64,000 nt of DNA from Phaeobacter sp. HF9A (GTDB lineage: Bacteria; Pseudomonadota; Alphaproteobacteria; Rhodobacterales; Rhodobacteraceae), in the NCBI RefSeq assembly GCF_011806385.1, contig NZ_JAATOX010000006.1, positions 1 through 64,000 on the forward strand, given 5' to 3'. Position numbers and translations under genes: made by a program. Below, piece by piece: positions 38,801 to 47,319 of this stretch (its first letter is position 1; the number at the start of each line of letters is the position of its first letter). The notes beneath the pieces are model-generated. The model was not told the origin of the DNA and ran no database searches. It was given only the letters and a program-made list of their open reading frames with translations.

Positions 38801-40402
38801 GTTCTGCCGGAAGAAATGGCTCAGCGGGCGATATTGCTTGGACAGCACCGCAGAGGGCGTGTCGTCACCCATCGAGGCGAGGCTTTCCTTGCCGTCCTCG
38901 GCCATCGGCGACAGGATCTGCTCCAGCTCCTCGATGGTGTAGCCCGCCGCGACCTGACGGCGGCGCAGATCCTCGCCAGAGAACAGCGGCACCTCGGTTA
39001 CCTGCGCCAGCACCTCGTCCAGATCATTGACCTTTTCGACCCAATCGCCAAACGGCAGTGCGCGGGAAAGCTTGTCCTTGATTTCAACATCGTGGAACAG
39101 CTGGCCTTTTTTCATGTCAACAGCCAGCATCTGACCAGGGCCAAGCGCGCCTTTTTCCACAACGGAGCCTTCGTCGATCGGCACCATGCCGGCCTCGGAT
39201 CCCGCGATCACCAGACCGTCGCCGGTCACGACATAGCGCATCGGACGCAGGCCGTTGCGATCCAGACCGGCACAGACCCAGCGGCCATCGGTCATCGCCA
39301 GCGCGGCGGGGCCATCCCAGGGTTCCATCACCGCGTTGCAGTAGGAATACATGTCGCGCCAGGCCAGCGGCAGCTCCTCTGCCTGCTTGGACCAGCTTTC
39401 CGGCACCAGCATGGTTTTCGCCATCGGCGCGGAGCGGCCCGCGCGCACCAGGACCTCAAACACCGAATCCAGCGCCGCAGAGTCCGAAGAGCCGGTCGCC
39501 ACGATCGGCTTGATGTCTTCGGCGTGATCACCAAAAGTCGCCGAGGCCATGCGGATTTCATGGCTCTTCATCCAGTTGGTGTTGCCCTTCAGCGTGTTGA
39601 TCTCGCCGTTATGGGCCAGCATGCGGAAGGGCTGTGCCAACCACCACTGCGGGAACGTGTTGGTGGAATAGCGCTGGTGATAGATCGCAAATGCGGATTC
39701 AAAGCGCTCGTCCATCAGGTCCGGGTAGAACACGGCGACCTGCTCGGCCAGCATCATGCCCTTATAGATGATCGACCGGCAGGACAGCGACGCGATATAA
39801 AGCCCGCCAACATGCGCAGCGGCGGCAGCTTTCTCGATCCGGCGACGGATCACATAAAGCTCGCGCTCAAAGGTTTCCTCGTCCACGCCCTTGGAGTTGG
39901 AGATCAGGATCTGCTCGATCTCGGGGCGGGTGGCGTTGGCTTTTTCACCCAGGCAGGTCACATCCACCGGCACATGGCGCCAGCCGTAGATGTAATAGCC
40001 CATACGCAGGACTTCGGTTTCGACGATGGTCCGGCAGGTTTCCTGCGCACCAAAATCGGTGCGCGGCAGGAACACCTGACCCACGGCCATCAGCTGGTCC
40101 AGACGCGGCTCGTGGCCGGTGCGGCGGATCTGATCGTAAAAGAACTGTGGCGGGATCTGCACGTGAATGCCCGCGCCGTCACCCGTCATGCCGTCGGCGT
40201 CCACCGCCCCACGGTGCCAAATCGCCTTCAGCGCGTTGATGCCCGCATCAACCACCTTGCGGCTCTTGGAGCCATCAACGGAGACCACAAGCCCCACACC
40301 GCAGGAGGAATGCTCTTCCGCCTCGGAATAGAGACCGTTTTCGGCCATCCATTTGCGCTTGGCTTCTTCGGCGCGGACCCAGTTTTCATCGTATTTCGTC
40401 AT
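35870..40402 (-). CDS. gltB: Glutamate synthase (NADPH) large subunit
   Basis: A 1510-residue large subunit of glutamate synthase, which makes two glutamates from glutamine and 2-oxoglutarate. The type II amidotransferase nucleophile is Cys34 in HSSCGVGL, implying removal of a 33-residue propeptide. The synthase domain carries FMN sites (PGMSLGALSPEAHRTL, ISGHNGGTGASPATSIKYAG) and the 3Fe-4S cysteines in QCQSNTCPVGVC near residue 1150. The C-terminal beta-helix domain has GGIVVVRPP and GGVAVILG. The ATG at 40402 is chosen because GGAGAGACA precedes it and the conserved N terminus then follows. Co-transcribed with gltD, 76 bases apart. Confidence 0.98.
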   Translation of the reverse strand: MTKYDENWVRAEEAKRKWMAENGLYSEAEEHSSCGVGLVVSVDGSKSRKVVDAGINALKAIWHRGAVDADGMTGDGAGIHVQIPPQFFYDQIRRTGHEPRLDQLMAVGQVFLPRTDFGAQETCRTIVETEVLRMGYYIYGWRHVPVDVTCLGEKANATRPEIEQILISNSKGVDEETFERELYVIRRRIEKAAAAAHVGGLYIASLSCRSIIYKGMMLAEQVAVFYPDLMDERFESAFAIYHQRYSTNTFPQWWLAQPFRMLAHNGEINTLKGNTNWMKSHEIRMASATFGDHAEDIKPIVATGSSDSAALDSVFEVLVRAGRSAPMAKTMLVPESWSKQAEELPLAWRDMYSYCNAVMEPWDGPAALAMTDGRWVCAGLDRNGLRPMRYVVTGDGLVIAGSEAGMVPIDEGSVVEKGALGPGQMLAVDMKKGQLFHDVEIKDKLSRALPFGDWVEKVNDLDEVLAQVTEVPLFSGEDLRRRQVAAGYTIEELEQILSPMAEDGKESLASMGDDTPSAVLSKQYRPLSHFFRQNFSQVTNPPIDSLREYRVMSLKTRFGNLKNVLDEDGSQTEIAVLESPFVGNGQWDKLIESLGTKLAEIDCTFAPGGGSLHSALTRIRAEVEEAVRSGAAHIVLTDQYSGPEKVAMPMILATSAVHSHLIRKGLRTFCSLNVRSAECIDPHYFAVLIGCGATVVNAYLAEDSLADRIERGLLDGSLTENVARYREAIDQGLLKIMAKMGISVISSYRGGLNFEAVGLSRAMVAEYFPGMTSRISGIGVSGIQVKAEEIHAKGWNQPEGILPIGGFYKARKSGETHAWEATSMHMLQMACNRASYELWKQYSAKMQSNPPIHLRDLLDIKPLGKAIPIEEVESITSIRKRFVTPGMSLGALSPEAHRTLSIAMNRIGAKSDSGEGGESPDDFTPEPNGDNASAKIKQVASGRFGVTAEYLLHCEELEIKVAQGAKPGEGGQLPGMKVTDLIAKLRHSTKGVTLISPPPHHDIYSIEDLAQLIYDLKQINPRCKVTVKLVASSGVGTIAAGVAKAKADIILISGHNGGTGASPATSIKYAGLPWEMGLTEAHQVLAMNNLRDRVTLRTDGGLRTGRDIVMAAMMGAEEYGIGTAALIAMGCIMVRQCQSNTCPVGVCTQDDALRAKFTGNADKVVNLITFYAQEVREILASIGARSLDDVIGRADLLAQVSRGSAHLDDLDLNPLLITVDGSANIVYNRDKPRNPVPDTLDAEIVRDAARFLKDGEKMQLSYSVQNTHRTVGTRTSSHIVQNFGMRNSLQPDHLTVKLQGSAGQSLGAFAAPGLKLEVSGDANDYVGKGLSGGIVVVRPPQVSPLTASENTIIGNTVLYGATDGYLFAAGRAGERFAVRNSGAKVVIEGCGTNGCEYMTGGVAVILGTLGANFGAGMTGGMAYLYDPEGTAEHLMNMESLVTCPVTVAHWEAELKALVERHLEETGSRKAAEILQHWDSEKANFLQVCPKEMLDKLPHPIALEASAVPAE

Positions 40403-40478
40403 CTTGTCTCTCCTCGGCCTGGGCGACGCCGCCGCGCCTGCGTTCAGGGGCGCTCGTCGCATGGGGAACTGTCAGGTT

Positions 40479-41921
40479 TTACTCGGCAGCGACGGCTGCT
40501 TTTGCGTTGAATTGCTCCAGGATCGCCTCGGCGCAGTCGCGACCGTCCTTGATCGCCCAAACCACGAGGCTGGCGCCGCGCACGATGTCACCCACCGCAT
40601 AGACGCCATCGAGGTTGGTTGCGCCGGTCTTGAACTCCGCCTTGATGGTGCCCCAGCGGGTCACCGGCAGGTTCGGCTGATCCCAGAGCGTCGGCAGCTC
40701 TTCAGGTTCAAAGCCAAGCGCCTTGATCACCAGGTCGGCGTCCTCGACATAATCCGCACCTTCGATCACCTCGGGCGCCTGACGGCCGGAGGCATCGGGC
40801 TGCCCCAGGCGCATCTTCTGCACCATGACGCCCGCGACCTTGCCGCCCTCATCGGTGAAGCCTTTCGGCGCCGAGAGCCATTCGAACACAACGCCCTCTT
40901 CTTCGGCGTTCTGCACCTCGCGCTGCGAGCCGGGCATATTGGCGCGGTCGCGACGGTAGAGACATTTCACCGAGGTCGCGCCCTGACGGATCGAGGTGCG
41001 CAGGCAGTCCATCGCGGTATCCCCGCCGCCGATCACGACGACGTTCTTGCCCGCGGCGTTGAAGGTTCCGTCCTCATACTCCGGCACGCTGTCGCCAAAG
41101 TTCGCCACCCGGTTGGAGGCGGTCAGGAAGTCAATCGCCTTGACGATGCCGCTTGCCCCGGAACCGGGCATGGCCAGATCGCGGGATTTATACACGCCAG
41201 TCGCGATGATCACCGCGTTATGTTTGCTACGGATCTCTTCAAAGGAGATATCCACGCCGACGTTGCAGTTCATCACAAAGGTCACGCCGCCGTCTTCCAA
41301 CAGCTTGTTGCGGCGCATCACGACCTCTTTTTCCAGCTTGAAGCCGGGGATGCCGTAGGTCAGCAGACCGCCTGCGCGGTCATAGCGGTCATATACGGTG
41401 ACCTGCACGCCCGCCTTGCGCAGCATGTCGGCTGCGGCCAGACCGCCGGGGCCCGCGCCGATGATGCCGACGGATTCCTCGCGCTCCACGCGCGGTGCGT
41501 TGGCCTTCACCCAGCCTTTTTCCCAGGCGGTATCGGTGATGTATTTCTCCACCGCGCCGATGGTGACAGTGCCATGGCCGGATTGTTCGATCACGCAGTT
41601 GCCCTCGCAGAGGCGGTCTTGCGGACAGATGCGGCCACAGATCTCCGGGAAGGTATTGGTCGCCTGGCTGGTGGCATAGGCCTCTTCGAGGCGGCCCGTG
41701 GCGGTCAAGCGCAGCCAATCGGGGATGTTGTTGTGCAGCGGGCAATGCGACTGGCAATAGGGCACGCCACATTGGCTGCACCGGCTGGCCTGCTCTTCGG
41801 CCTTGGCGGCGGCGAATTCCGCATAGATCTCATCGAAGTCTTCTCTGCGTGCATCCGCAGTTCGTTTCTCCGGCATATCGCGATTGATCTTCACGAATTT
41901 CAGCATCGGTTGCTTGGCCAC
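40479..41921 (-). CDS. gltD: Glutamate synthase (NADPH) small subunit
   Basis: A 480-residue flavoprotein that passes electrons from NADPH to GltB. Cysteines for two 4Fe-4S clusters are in CSQCGVPYCQSHCPLHN near residue 47 and CPQDRLCEGNC near residue 98; the FAD site is GIIGAGPGGLAAADMLRK near residue 148 and the NADPH site VVIGGGDTAMDCLRTSIR near residue 293. It is upstream of gltB, the reverse of some species but usual in this group. A promoter-like region carrying an inverted repeat lies 60 bases upstream and overlaps the divergent uppP promoter. Confidence 0.97.
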   Translation of the reverse strand: MAKQPMLKFVKINRDMPEKRTADARREDFDEIYAEFAAAKAEEQASRCSQCGVPYCQSHCPLHNNIPDWLRLTATGRLEEAYATSQATNTFPEICGRICPQDRLCEGNCVIEQSGHGTVTIGAVEKYITDTAWEKGWVKANAPRVEREESVGIIGAGPGGLAAADMLRKAGVQVTVYDRYDRAGGLLTYGIPGFKLEKEVVMRRNKLLEDGGVTFVMNCNVGVDISFEEIRSKHNAVIIATGVYKSRDLAMPGSGASGIVKAIDFLTASNRVANFGDSVPEYEDGTFNAAGKNVVVIGGGDTAMDCLRTSIRQGATSVKCLYRRDRANMPGSQREVQNAEEEGVVFEWLSAPKGFTDEGGKVAGVMVQKMRLGQPDASGRQAPEVIEGADYVEDADLVIKALGFEPEELPTLWDQPNLPVTRWGTIKAEFKTGATNLDGVYAVGDIVRGASLVVWAIKDGRDCAEAILEQFNAKAAVAAE

Positions 41922-41974
41922 GGCGAAACTCTCCCTTTTGGCTGGCGACGACAGTAAGAAAACCTCCGGGTCGG

Positions 41975-42003
41975 TAGAAAGGTCATTAATGCTGACCTAT
42001 TAT
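41975..42003 (+). promoter_or_regulatory. Promoter facing uppP with inverted repeat in spacer
   Basis: TAGAAA (41975-41980) and TATTAT (41998-42003) flank a 17-bp spacer that is the inverted repeat GGTCA-N7-TGACC (41981-41997). The layout and most bases match the petP promoter at 11858-11886. On the minus strand GATAAT (42004-41999) could serve gltD, so the repeat could also block that promoter. Confidence 0.5.
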
Positions 42004-42055
42004 CCAACCTCTACTGTGTGAATAATCATTCTGGAGCGGTTGTACAGTATTTTTG

Positions 42056-42070
42056 GGACCGATACGGTCC
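42056..42070. promoter_or_regulatory. Inverted repeat upstream of uppP
   Basis: GGACCG and CGGTCC arms flank ATA at 42056-42070. The shape suggests an operator of a dimeric repressor. TTGTAC at 42040-42045 lies 17 bp before TACGGT (42063-42068), so a second promoter may overlap it. No binding protein can be named. Confidence 0.4.
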
Positions 42071-42154
42071 TAAATTGCAACTTCCCTCTAAAATCAATGG
42101 GATTATACAGAAGCGACACTGCGCACCCTGCGCCGATCACCCTGGACCCCTCCC

Positions 42155-42958
42155 ATGCCGCTCTTTCAATTGATCCTCGTCGCCCTGATCCAGGGCATCA
42201 CCGAATTCCTGCCGATCTCCTCCTCCGGCCATTTGATTCTCCTGCCCGGCCTCACCGGGATGCAGGATCAGGGCCAGGCCATCGACGTGGCGGTGCATGT
42301 CGGCACGCTTGCGGCAGTGATCATCTATTTCTGGAGCGACGTGCGCGAAGGGCTGATCGGCCTGCCCCGCGCGCTAACAGGCCGTCTGGACACCCCCGGC
42401 GCGCGGCTTGCGATGGGGTTGATCGTTGCGACGATCCCGACCGTGATCTTTGGCGCCTTCCTGCATTTCAGCGGGCTGAGCGACGCGCTGCGCTCCGTCA
42501 CCGTGATCGGCTGGACCATGCTTGGATTTGGCATTGTCCTTTATGTCGCCGACCAAAAAGGCGACACCCGGAAAACGAGCTCCGATTGGGGGCTGGGGGA
42601 CGCGCTGATCATGGGGCTCTGGCAGATGGTGGCGTTGATTCCCGGCACCTCGCGTTCCGGCATTACCATCACCGGCGCGCGCCAGCTGGGCTACGCCCGC
42701 GAAGACGGTGCCCGGGTCGCAATGTTGATGTCGATCCCGACCATCATCGCCTCGGGCGTTTTGCTGGGCACTGAGGTCGCCCTGGATGCCAATATGGCCC
42801 TGATGCGCGATATGGGGATTGCGGCGCTGCTGTCGATGGTCTCGGCGCTCGTGGCGCTTTCAATCATGATGCGCCTTCTGAAATCGGTGAGCTTCACACC
42901 CTATGTCATCTACCGCGTAATTCTGGGCGTCGTGCTTTTGGTCATCGCCTATAGCTGA
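42155..42958 (+). CDS. uppP: Undecaprenyl-diphosphatase
   Basis: A 267-residue membrane enzyme of the BacA/UppP family that recycles undecaprenyl diphosphate to the monophosphate carrier for cell-wall synthesis. The two active-site motifs are intact: QGITEFLPISSSGH near residue 14 and ALIPGTSRSGITI near residue 163. About eight transmembrane segments. It follows the intergenic region shared with gltD and is terminated by a strong hairpin shortly after its stop. Confidence 0.96.
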   Translation: MPLFQLILVALIQGITEFLPISSSGHLILLPGLTGMQDQGQAIDVAVHVGTLAAVIIYFWSDVREGLIGLPRALTGRLDTPGARLAMGLIVATIPTVIFGAFLHFSGLSDALRSVTVIGWTMLGFGIVLYVADQKGDTRKTSSDWGLGDALIMGLWQMVALIPGTSRSGITITGARQLGYAREDGARVAMLMSIPTIIASGVLLGTEVALDANMALMRDMGIAALLSMVSALVALSIMMRLLKSVSFTPYVIYRVILGVVLLVIAYS

Positions 42959-42962
42959 CAAA

Positions 42963-42986
42963 AAAGGCGCGGTCTCCCGCGCCTTT
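42963..42986. terminator. Terminator between uppP and the NDUFA9-like gene
   Basis: AAAGGCGCGG (42963-42972) and CCGCGCCTTT (42977-42986) pair perfectly over ten bases with a four-base loop (TCTC). A tracts on the left and T on the right make it usable in both directions. Confidence 0.85.
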
Positions 42987-43009
42987 CGATCCGTCATCGA
43001 ATATCGGTT

Positions 43010-43999
43010 TTAGATATCTCCGCGCAGATTGCGGGCGGATTGCATCAGCTCGTCATACTGACCAGAGGGGCGGAACTTCCACAGATAGTCCGGCAGGATC
43101 GTGCCCATGGGCATCGGCTCGATCCCCAGATCGGCCAGCCCCTTTGCACCGTCGCTGACGACATTGTCGCTCTTCAGGCTCTTGAGCTGATCGCGGGTCA
43201 GCATCTTGTTCTCGACCAGCCCAAGCGTCAGCTTCTGCACCATATCAAAGCCCCAGGCCATCAGACCCGCCACAAAACCCGGCAGAGAGACAACAAGACG
43301 GCGACGGTTGATCACCTCCAGCATCTGCGCAATCAGCGCAGAGAAGCTCTTGGTCTCGGGACCGCCAAGCTCGTAGACACCCGGCGCGGCATTGCCCAGG
43401 ATCCCGGCAACCGCAGCCTGCGCCACGTCATCGACATAGACCGGCTGAAACAGAGTAGCACCGCTGGCGATGGGCAGGACGGGCCCCATGCGAGTCATGG
43501 CGGCAAAGCGGTTGAAGAAACCATCCTCGGCCCCGAAGATCACCGAGGGGCGCAGGATCACAGCCTGCGGGAAGGCCGCGAGCACGGCGGCTTCGCCTTC
43601 GGCCTTGGTGCGGGCATATTCGCTGGCCCCCTCCGCGTCGGCACCGATAGCGGAAAGATGCACCAATGTCTCGACGCCATTCTGTGCCGCGATACGGGCA
43701 ATGCGGCCCGCGCCTTCGGCCTGAACGGCGGAAAAGGTGTTCTTGCCGGTCTCGTTGAGCACGCCCACGCAGTTCACCACCGCATCGGCCCCGGCCATCA
43801 CCGCCGCAACAGAGGCGTCATCGCGGATGTTGCAGAACACCGGCTCGACCTGGCCGGGCACACCGTAGGGTTTGACGTGCATCGCCTCGTTGGGACGGCG
43901 CACCGCGACTCGCACGCGCCAGCCCGCCTTCGCCATGCGGCGCGCAATATAGCGGCCGACAAAGCCCGACCCGCCATAGATGGTGACCAGTTTTGACAT
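43010..43999 (-). CDS. NDUFA9-like NAD(P)H-binding protein (complex I-associated type)
   Basis: A 329-residue atypical short-chain dehydrogenase. The N-terminal GGSGFVGRYIARRMAKAGW binds a dinucleotide, VNCVGVLNETG near residue 84 and HLSAIGADAEGASEYARTKAEGE near residue 112 follow, and the length fits the NDUFA9 family. In mitochondria and some alphaproteobacteria this protein is an accessory subunit of respiratory complex I; no nuo genes are in this window, so membership here is inferred from family resemblance. It converges on uppP. Confidence 0.83.
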   Translation of the reverse strand: MSKLVTIYGGSGFVGRYIARRMAKAGWRVRVAVRRPNEAMHVKPYGVPGQVEPVFCNIRDDASVAAVMAGADAVVNCVGVLNETGKNTFSAVQAEGAGRIARIAAQNGVETLVHLSAIGADAEGASEYARTKAEGEAAVLAAFPQAVILRPSVIFGAEDGFFNRFAAMTRMGPVLPIASGATLFQPVYVDDVAQAAVAGILGNAAPGVYELGGPETKSFSALIAQMLEVINRRRLVVSLPGFVAGLMAWGFDMVQKLTLGLVENKMLTRDQLKSLKSDNVVSDGAKGLADLGIEPMPMGTILPDYLWKFRPSGQYDELMQSARNLRGDI

Positions 44000-44189
44000 G
44001 ACTTGGCTCCTCTTGCGCTAGCTGTTACCCCGATCTACCGCTCCAAGCCCTTTCAAACAAGGCGCAAAACGTCGCTGATTGTTCCAAGATCCGAGGTTCC
44101 TGCCCCTGTGACGCAGGATTTTGCAAAAATGTCAAAAATCCGTTTGACGCCCTGCGCGACTCTGCGTATATCGCGCTTCACCGACCCGT

Positions 44190-44276
44190 GCCCAGATGGC
44201 GGAATTGGTAGACGCGCTAGCTTCAGGTGCTAGTGTCCGTATGGACGTGGAGGTTCGAGTCCTCTTCTGGGCACCA
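44190..44276 (+). tRNA. tRNA-Leu (anticodon CAG)
   Basis: An 87-base class II tRNA. Acceptor arms GCCCAGA (44190-44196) and TCTGGGC (44266-44272) pair completely, followed by discriminator A and an encoded CCA. The D arm has GGAATTGGTAGACGC, the anticodon stem CTAGC/GCTAG encloses the loop TTCAGGT giving anticodon CAG, a variable arm GTGTCCGTATGGAC is present, and the T loop is GGTTCGAGTCC. It reads leucine CTG codons, the commonest leucine codon in this GC-rich sequence. Confidence 0.97.
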
Positions 44277-44342
44277 TTTATCCCCTACACATTGCTGATC
44301 TCATCAGTAGAGTGCCCCTGAAATCAGACAGGGGAATTTCCG

Positions 44343-45086
44343 ATGCAAGCGAATCTCGATCACTGGCAGGAACGCGTCGATATGGCTGCGGCCTTTCGCT
44401 GGGTCGCGCGGCTCAATATGCATGAGGCGGTCGCCAACCATTTCTCGCTGGCGGTGAACGAGGACGGCAGCCGGTTCCTGATCAACCCGAAACTGCGCCA
44501 TTTCTCCCGCATCAAGGCATCTGACCTGCTGGAGGTGGATGCCAATGATCCCAGCACCATGGAGCGCCCCGACGCGCCGGACCCCACCGCCTGGGGGCTG
44601 CATGGCTCGTTGCATCGGCTCTGCCCGCATGCGCGCTGCATCATGCATGTGCATTCGACCTTTGCCACCGTCCTGGCGAGCCTCAAGGACAGTCGCCTGC
44701 CGCCCATCGACCAGAATTGCGCCACGTTCTACAACCGCTATGTGATCGACGATGGCTACGGCGGGTTGGCCTTTGCCGACGAGGGCGCGCGCTGCGCCGC
44801 CATGCTCACCGATCCGAAGGTCAAGGTGATGATCATGGGCAACCACGGGGTATTGGTGATCGGAAACACCGTCGCCGAGACATTCGACAAGCTTTATTAT
44901 TTCGAACGCGCGGCGGAGACTTATATTCGCGCCCTGCAAACCGGCCAGCCGCTGCGCGAGCTTAGCCCTGACGTGGCGGAGAAAACCGCGCAAGAGATCG
45001 AGAGTTATCCCGTAGACGCCACCGCAGCGCATCTGCGCGAATTGAAGGCCATTCTGGACGAGGAGGGCGCGACCTACGCGTCTTGA
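44343..45086 (+). CDS. Class II aldolase/adducin family protein
   Basis: A 247-residue zinc-dependent aldolase-fold protein. The family core is complete: N-terminal AAAFRWVARLNMHEAVANHFS, the zinc histidines in CIMHVHSTFAT near residue 100, and NHGVLVIG near residue 160. Members cleave or epimerise sugar phosphates such as fuculose or ribulose phosphate, or dehydrate methylthioribulose phosphate; the exact substrate is unknown. It lies just after the tRNA and has its own terminator; the xylose genes on the other side are in the opposite direction. Confidence 0.87.
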   Translation: MQANLDHWQERVDMAAAFRWVARLNMHEAVANHFSLAVNEDGSRFLINPKLRHFSRIKASDLLEVDANDPSTMERPDAPDPTAWGLHGSLHRLCPHARCIMHVHSTFATVLASLKDSRLPPIDQNCATFYNRYVIDDGYGGLAFADEGARCAAMLTDPKVKVMIMGNHGVLVIGNTVAETFDKLYYFERAAETYIRALQTGQPLRELSPDVAEKTAQEIESYPVDATAAHLRELKAILDEEGATYAS

Positions 45087-45107
45087 CGGTTATCTGACCT
45101 GAAATGC

Positions 45108-45134
45108 AAAACGGGGCGCCTCGCGCCCCGTTTT
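45108..45134. terminator. Bidirectional terminator between aldolase and xylG
   Basis: AAAACGGGGCGC (45108-45119) pairs perfectly over twelve bases with GCGCCCCGTTTT (45123-45134) around a three-base loop. T and A tracts on the two sides let it end both the aldolase message and the xylFHG message. Confidence 0.88.
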
Positions 45135-45158
45135 TTGTTCTTGAGACCGATCACCAGA

Positions 45159-45941
45159 TCAGGCGGCGGCTTCGCCCGGCTTCTTGCCGAGGATGATCAT
45201 CGACAGCAGGTCATCATCGGTCACATCTTCGATGTTCACCGTACCGACAAGCTGGCCGTTCTTCATCACCGATGCCCGGTCGCAGAGCTCCATCACCGCG
45301 TGCACATCGTGGTCGATCAGGAAGATCCCGATGCCCTGTGCCTTGAGCTGCTGGATAAGCTCCGCCACCATCTGGGTCTCGTGCGGGCCAAGCGCCGCGG
45401 TGGGTTCGTCCATGATCAGGATCTTGGCGTTGAAATAGACCGCGCGCGCAATCGCCACCGATTGCCGCTGCCCACCCGAAAGCGCGGAGACCGGCTCGTT
45501 GAACTTGCGGAAGTTCGGATTGAGGCGCCCCATGATCTTGCGACACTCGGCCTCCATCGCGGCATCATTCACCAGCCCCGTCGCTGTGACGATCTCACGC
45601 CCCAGAAACAGGTTCGAGGCAGCGTCGAGGTTATCGGCCAGCGCCAGCGTCTGATAGATCGTCTCGATGTTGTGGCTGCGCGCATCGCGGGGATTGGTGA
45701 TCTCCACCTTGTTACCGTTGATGCGGATCTCGCCCGAGTCCATCTTGTATGCACCCGAAAGCACCTTGATGAGTGTCGATTTCCCGGCACCGTTGTGACC
45801 CAGCAGGCCGACGACCTCGCCCGGATGCAGATCGACAGACACATCGTCCACCGCCTTGATGCCGCCGAAGGAGATGGAGATGTTGTTCATCTCCACCATC
45901 GGAGTTGCGCCCTGGGCGCGGAGTTCCTTGGGAGTAGCCAT
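45159..45941 (-). CDS. xylG: Xylose ABC transporter ATP-binding protein, single domain
   Basis: A 260-residue ATPase of a sugar ABC importer. Walker A is [12 protein letters not shown] near residue 50, the signature [14 protein letters not shown] near residue 153, and Walker [13 protein letters not shown] near residue 174. E. coli XylG has two such domains in about 513 residues; this protein is half-size and must dimerise. Its start overlaps the xylH stop at 45941. Specificity for xylose is inferred from the neighbouring xylF, xylR, xylA and xylB. Confidence 0.9.
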   Translation of the reverse strand: MATPKELRAQGATPMVEMNNISISFGGIKAVDDVSVDLHPGEVVGLLGHNGAGKSTLIKVLSGAYKMDSGEIRINGNKVEITNPRDARSHNIETIYQTLALADNLDAASNLFLGREIVTATGLVNDAAMEAECRKIMGRLNPNFRKFNEPVSALSGGQRQSVAIARAVYFNAKILIMDEPTAALGPHETQMVAELIQQLKAQGIGIFLIDHDVHAVMELCDRASVMKNGQLVGTVNIEDVTDDDLLSMIILGKKPGEAAA

Positions 45942-47239
45942 TATTTTGCCCCCACACGTTTGCGATAGACGATGTCGATGAATACGGCCGCAACCAGCAC
46001 GGTGCCGACAACGATGTTCTGGAACGGCGCATCAACGCCCACCATGGCCATGCCGGATTGAAGGCTCTGCATGATCAGCGCCCCCAGGATGGCGCCGTAG
46101 ATGGTGCCAAAGCCGCCCGAAAGCGCGGTGCCGCCAATAACAGCCGCTGCGATCACCCGCAGCTCGTCCAGGGTGCCGATGTCATTGGAGTGGTTGGCCA
46201 GACGGGCCGAGGCCACAACAGCCGACAGCGCACAGAGGAACCCCATGATGGCAAAGATTTTCACCGTCAGCAGGCGCGTATTGATGCCCGAAAGCTCCGC
46301 CGCGTCCGGGTTACCGCCGGTGGCAAAGATATACCGCCCCAGCCGGGTCCGTTTTGCGACAACGGTCATCACCACCGCCACGCCAATCAGGATCAGCACA
46401 GAAATCGGCAGGCCGTAACCCTGGGTGAAGCCCTCGGGCATCACTTCGCCGCGTGCCTCGAACAGGCGGGCCAGACGGCGGGTCGGGATCTCATAGGCGT
46501 TAAGGACCGCAACGAAGCCAAGGATTGCGCCAGACACGATCAGCGCCATGACGCCCTCGGCCCAAAGTGGTTTTACCGGGAATTCATGTGCCAGCTTGGC
46601 ACGGCGGCTGTTCCACAGGGTCAGGAGCGCAAGAACCGTCGCCACAACCCCAAGGATCCAGCTCAGTGAAACGCCAAGCGTGCCATTGGTGCCGCCGAAG
46701 ATCAGAAAGGTGGAATCAAGCGGGCCGATGGTCTGGCCGTCGGTCAGATACCAGGCGACGTTGCGCCAGACCAGAAAACCGCCAAGCGTGACGATAAAGG
46801 CGGGAATGGTCAGGTAGCCGACCATCCACCCCTGAAAGGCGCCAATCAGCGTTCCGGTCGCCAGGCCGACAACAACGGTCAGCACCCATGTCAGCGGATG
46901 GTTCAAGCCCAGCCCCAGCACATGCGGGAGAAATTCGGTCTGCGTCATCGCCATGACCGCCGAACAGGTCGCCAACAGCGCCCCAACGCTGAGGTCGATG
47001 TGGCGGGTCACGATCACAAACACCATGCCCGACGCCATGATTGCCACCGAAACGGTCTGGATCGTCAGGTTGAAGATATTGCGCGGCGTCAAGAAGCGCC
47101 CATCGGTCACCAGGTTGAACCCGATGCAAAGAATGACAAAGGCACCGATCATGCCCAACAGCCGCACATCCAGCTCAAGCTGCTGGAACATATTGCGCTT
47201 GTTTTGAGGGGGGATCGGCTGAGACGTGGTGTCGGTCAT
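45941..47239 (-). CDS. xylH: Xylose ABC transporter permease
   Basis: A 432-residue membrane permease of the ribose/xylose class with about ten to fourteen hydrophobic segments. [15 protein letters not shown] near residue 85, [13 protein letters not shown] near residue 150 and the late [18 protein letters not shown] near residue 310 are family motifs. The length is that of XylH rather than the shorter RbsC. It lies 80 bases downstream of xylF, with a hairpin in between, and shares a base with the xylG start. Confidence 0.93.
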   Translation of the reverse strand: MTDTTSQPIPPQNKRNMFQQLELDVRLLGMIGAFVILCIGFNLVTDGRFLTPRNIFNLTIQTVSVAIMASGMVFVIVTRHIDLSVGALLATCSAVMAMTQTEFLPHVLGLGLNHPLTWVLTVVVGLATGTLIGAFQGWMVGYLTIPAFIVTLGGFLVWRNVAWYLTDGQTIGPLDSTFLIFGGTNGTLGVSLSWILGVVATVLALLTLWNSRRAKLAHEFPVKPLWAEGVMALIVSGAILGFVAVLNAYEIPTRRLARLFEARGEVMPEGFTQGYGLPISVLILIGVAVVMTVVAKRTRLGRYIFATGGNPDAAELSGINTRLLTVKIFAIMGFLCALSAVVASARLANHSNDIGTLDELRVIAAAVIGGTALSGGFGTIYGAILGALIMQSLQSGMAMVGVDAPFQNIVVGTVLVAAVFIDIVYRKRVGAK

Positions 47240-47270
47240 GTCCGGCTCCAGTATTCAGCAGGGAAGGGGT

Positions 47271-47298
47271 CGGGCGCTCCGACAGATCGGAACGCCCG
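47271..47298 (-). other. Hairpin in the xylF-xylH intergenic region
   Basis: CGGGCGCTCCGA (47271-47282) pairs with TCGGAACGCCCG (47287-47298) except for one mismatch (C47277/A47292), with a four-base loop. It lies 22 bases after the xylF stop. Such structures after binding-protein genes are known to protect the upstream message and so give excess binding protein; this role is inference here. Confidence 0.65.
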
Positions 47299-47319
47299 TT
47301 TGAAGTATGTCAGATCAGA

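Noticed and set aside
35732-40510. Very long reading frame opposite gltB (and similar frames opposite gyrB and dxs)
   Set aside because: The composition is that of a reverse-complement shadow of a GC-rich gene, with no family resemblance; gltB on the other strand is certain.
44190-44276. tRNA-Leu as an integration site for a mobile element
   Set aside because: No integrase, no repeat of the tRNA 3' end nearby, and the flanking genes look like ordinary chromosome.
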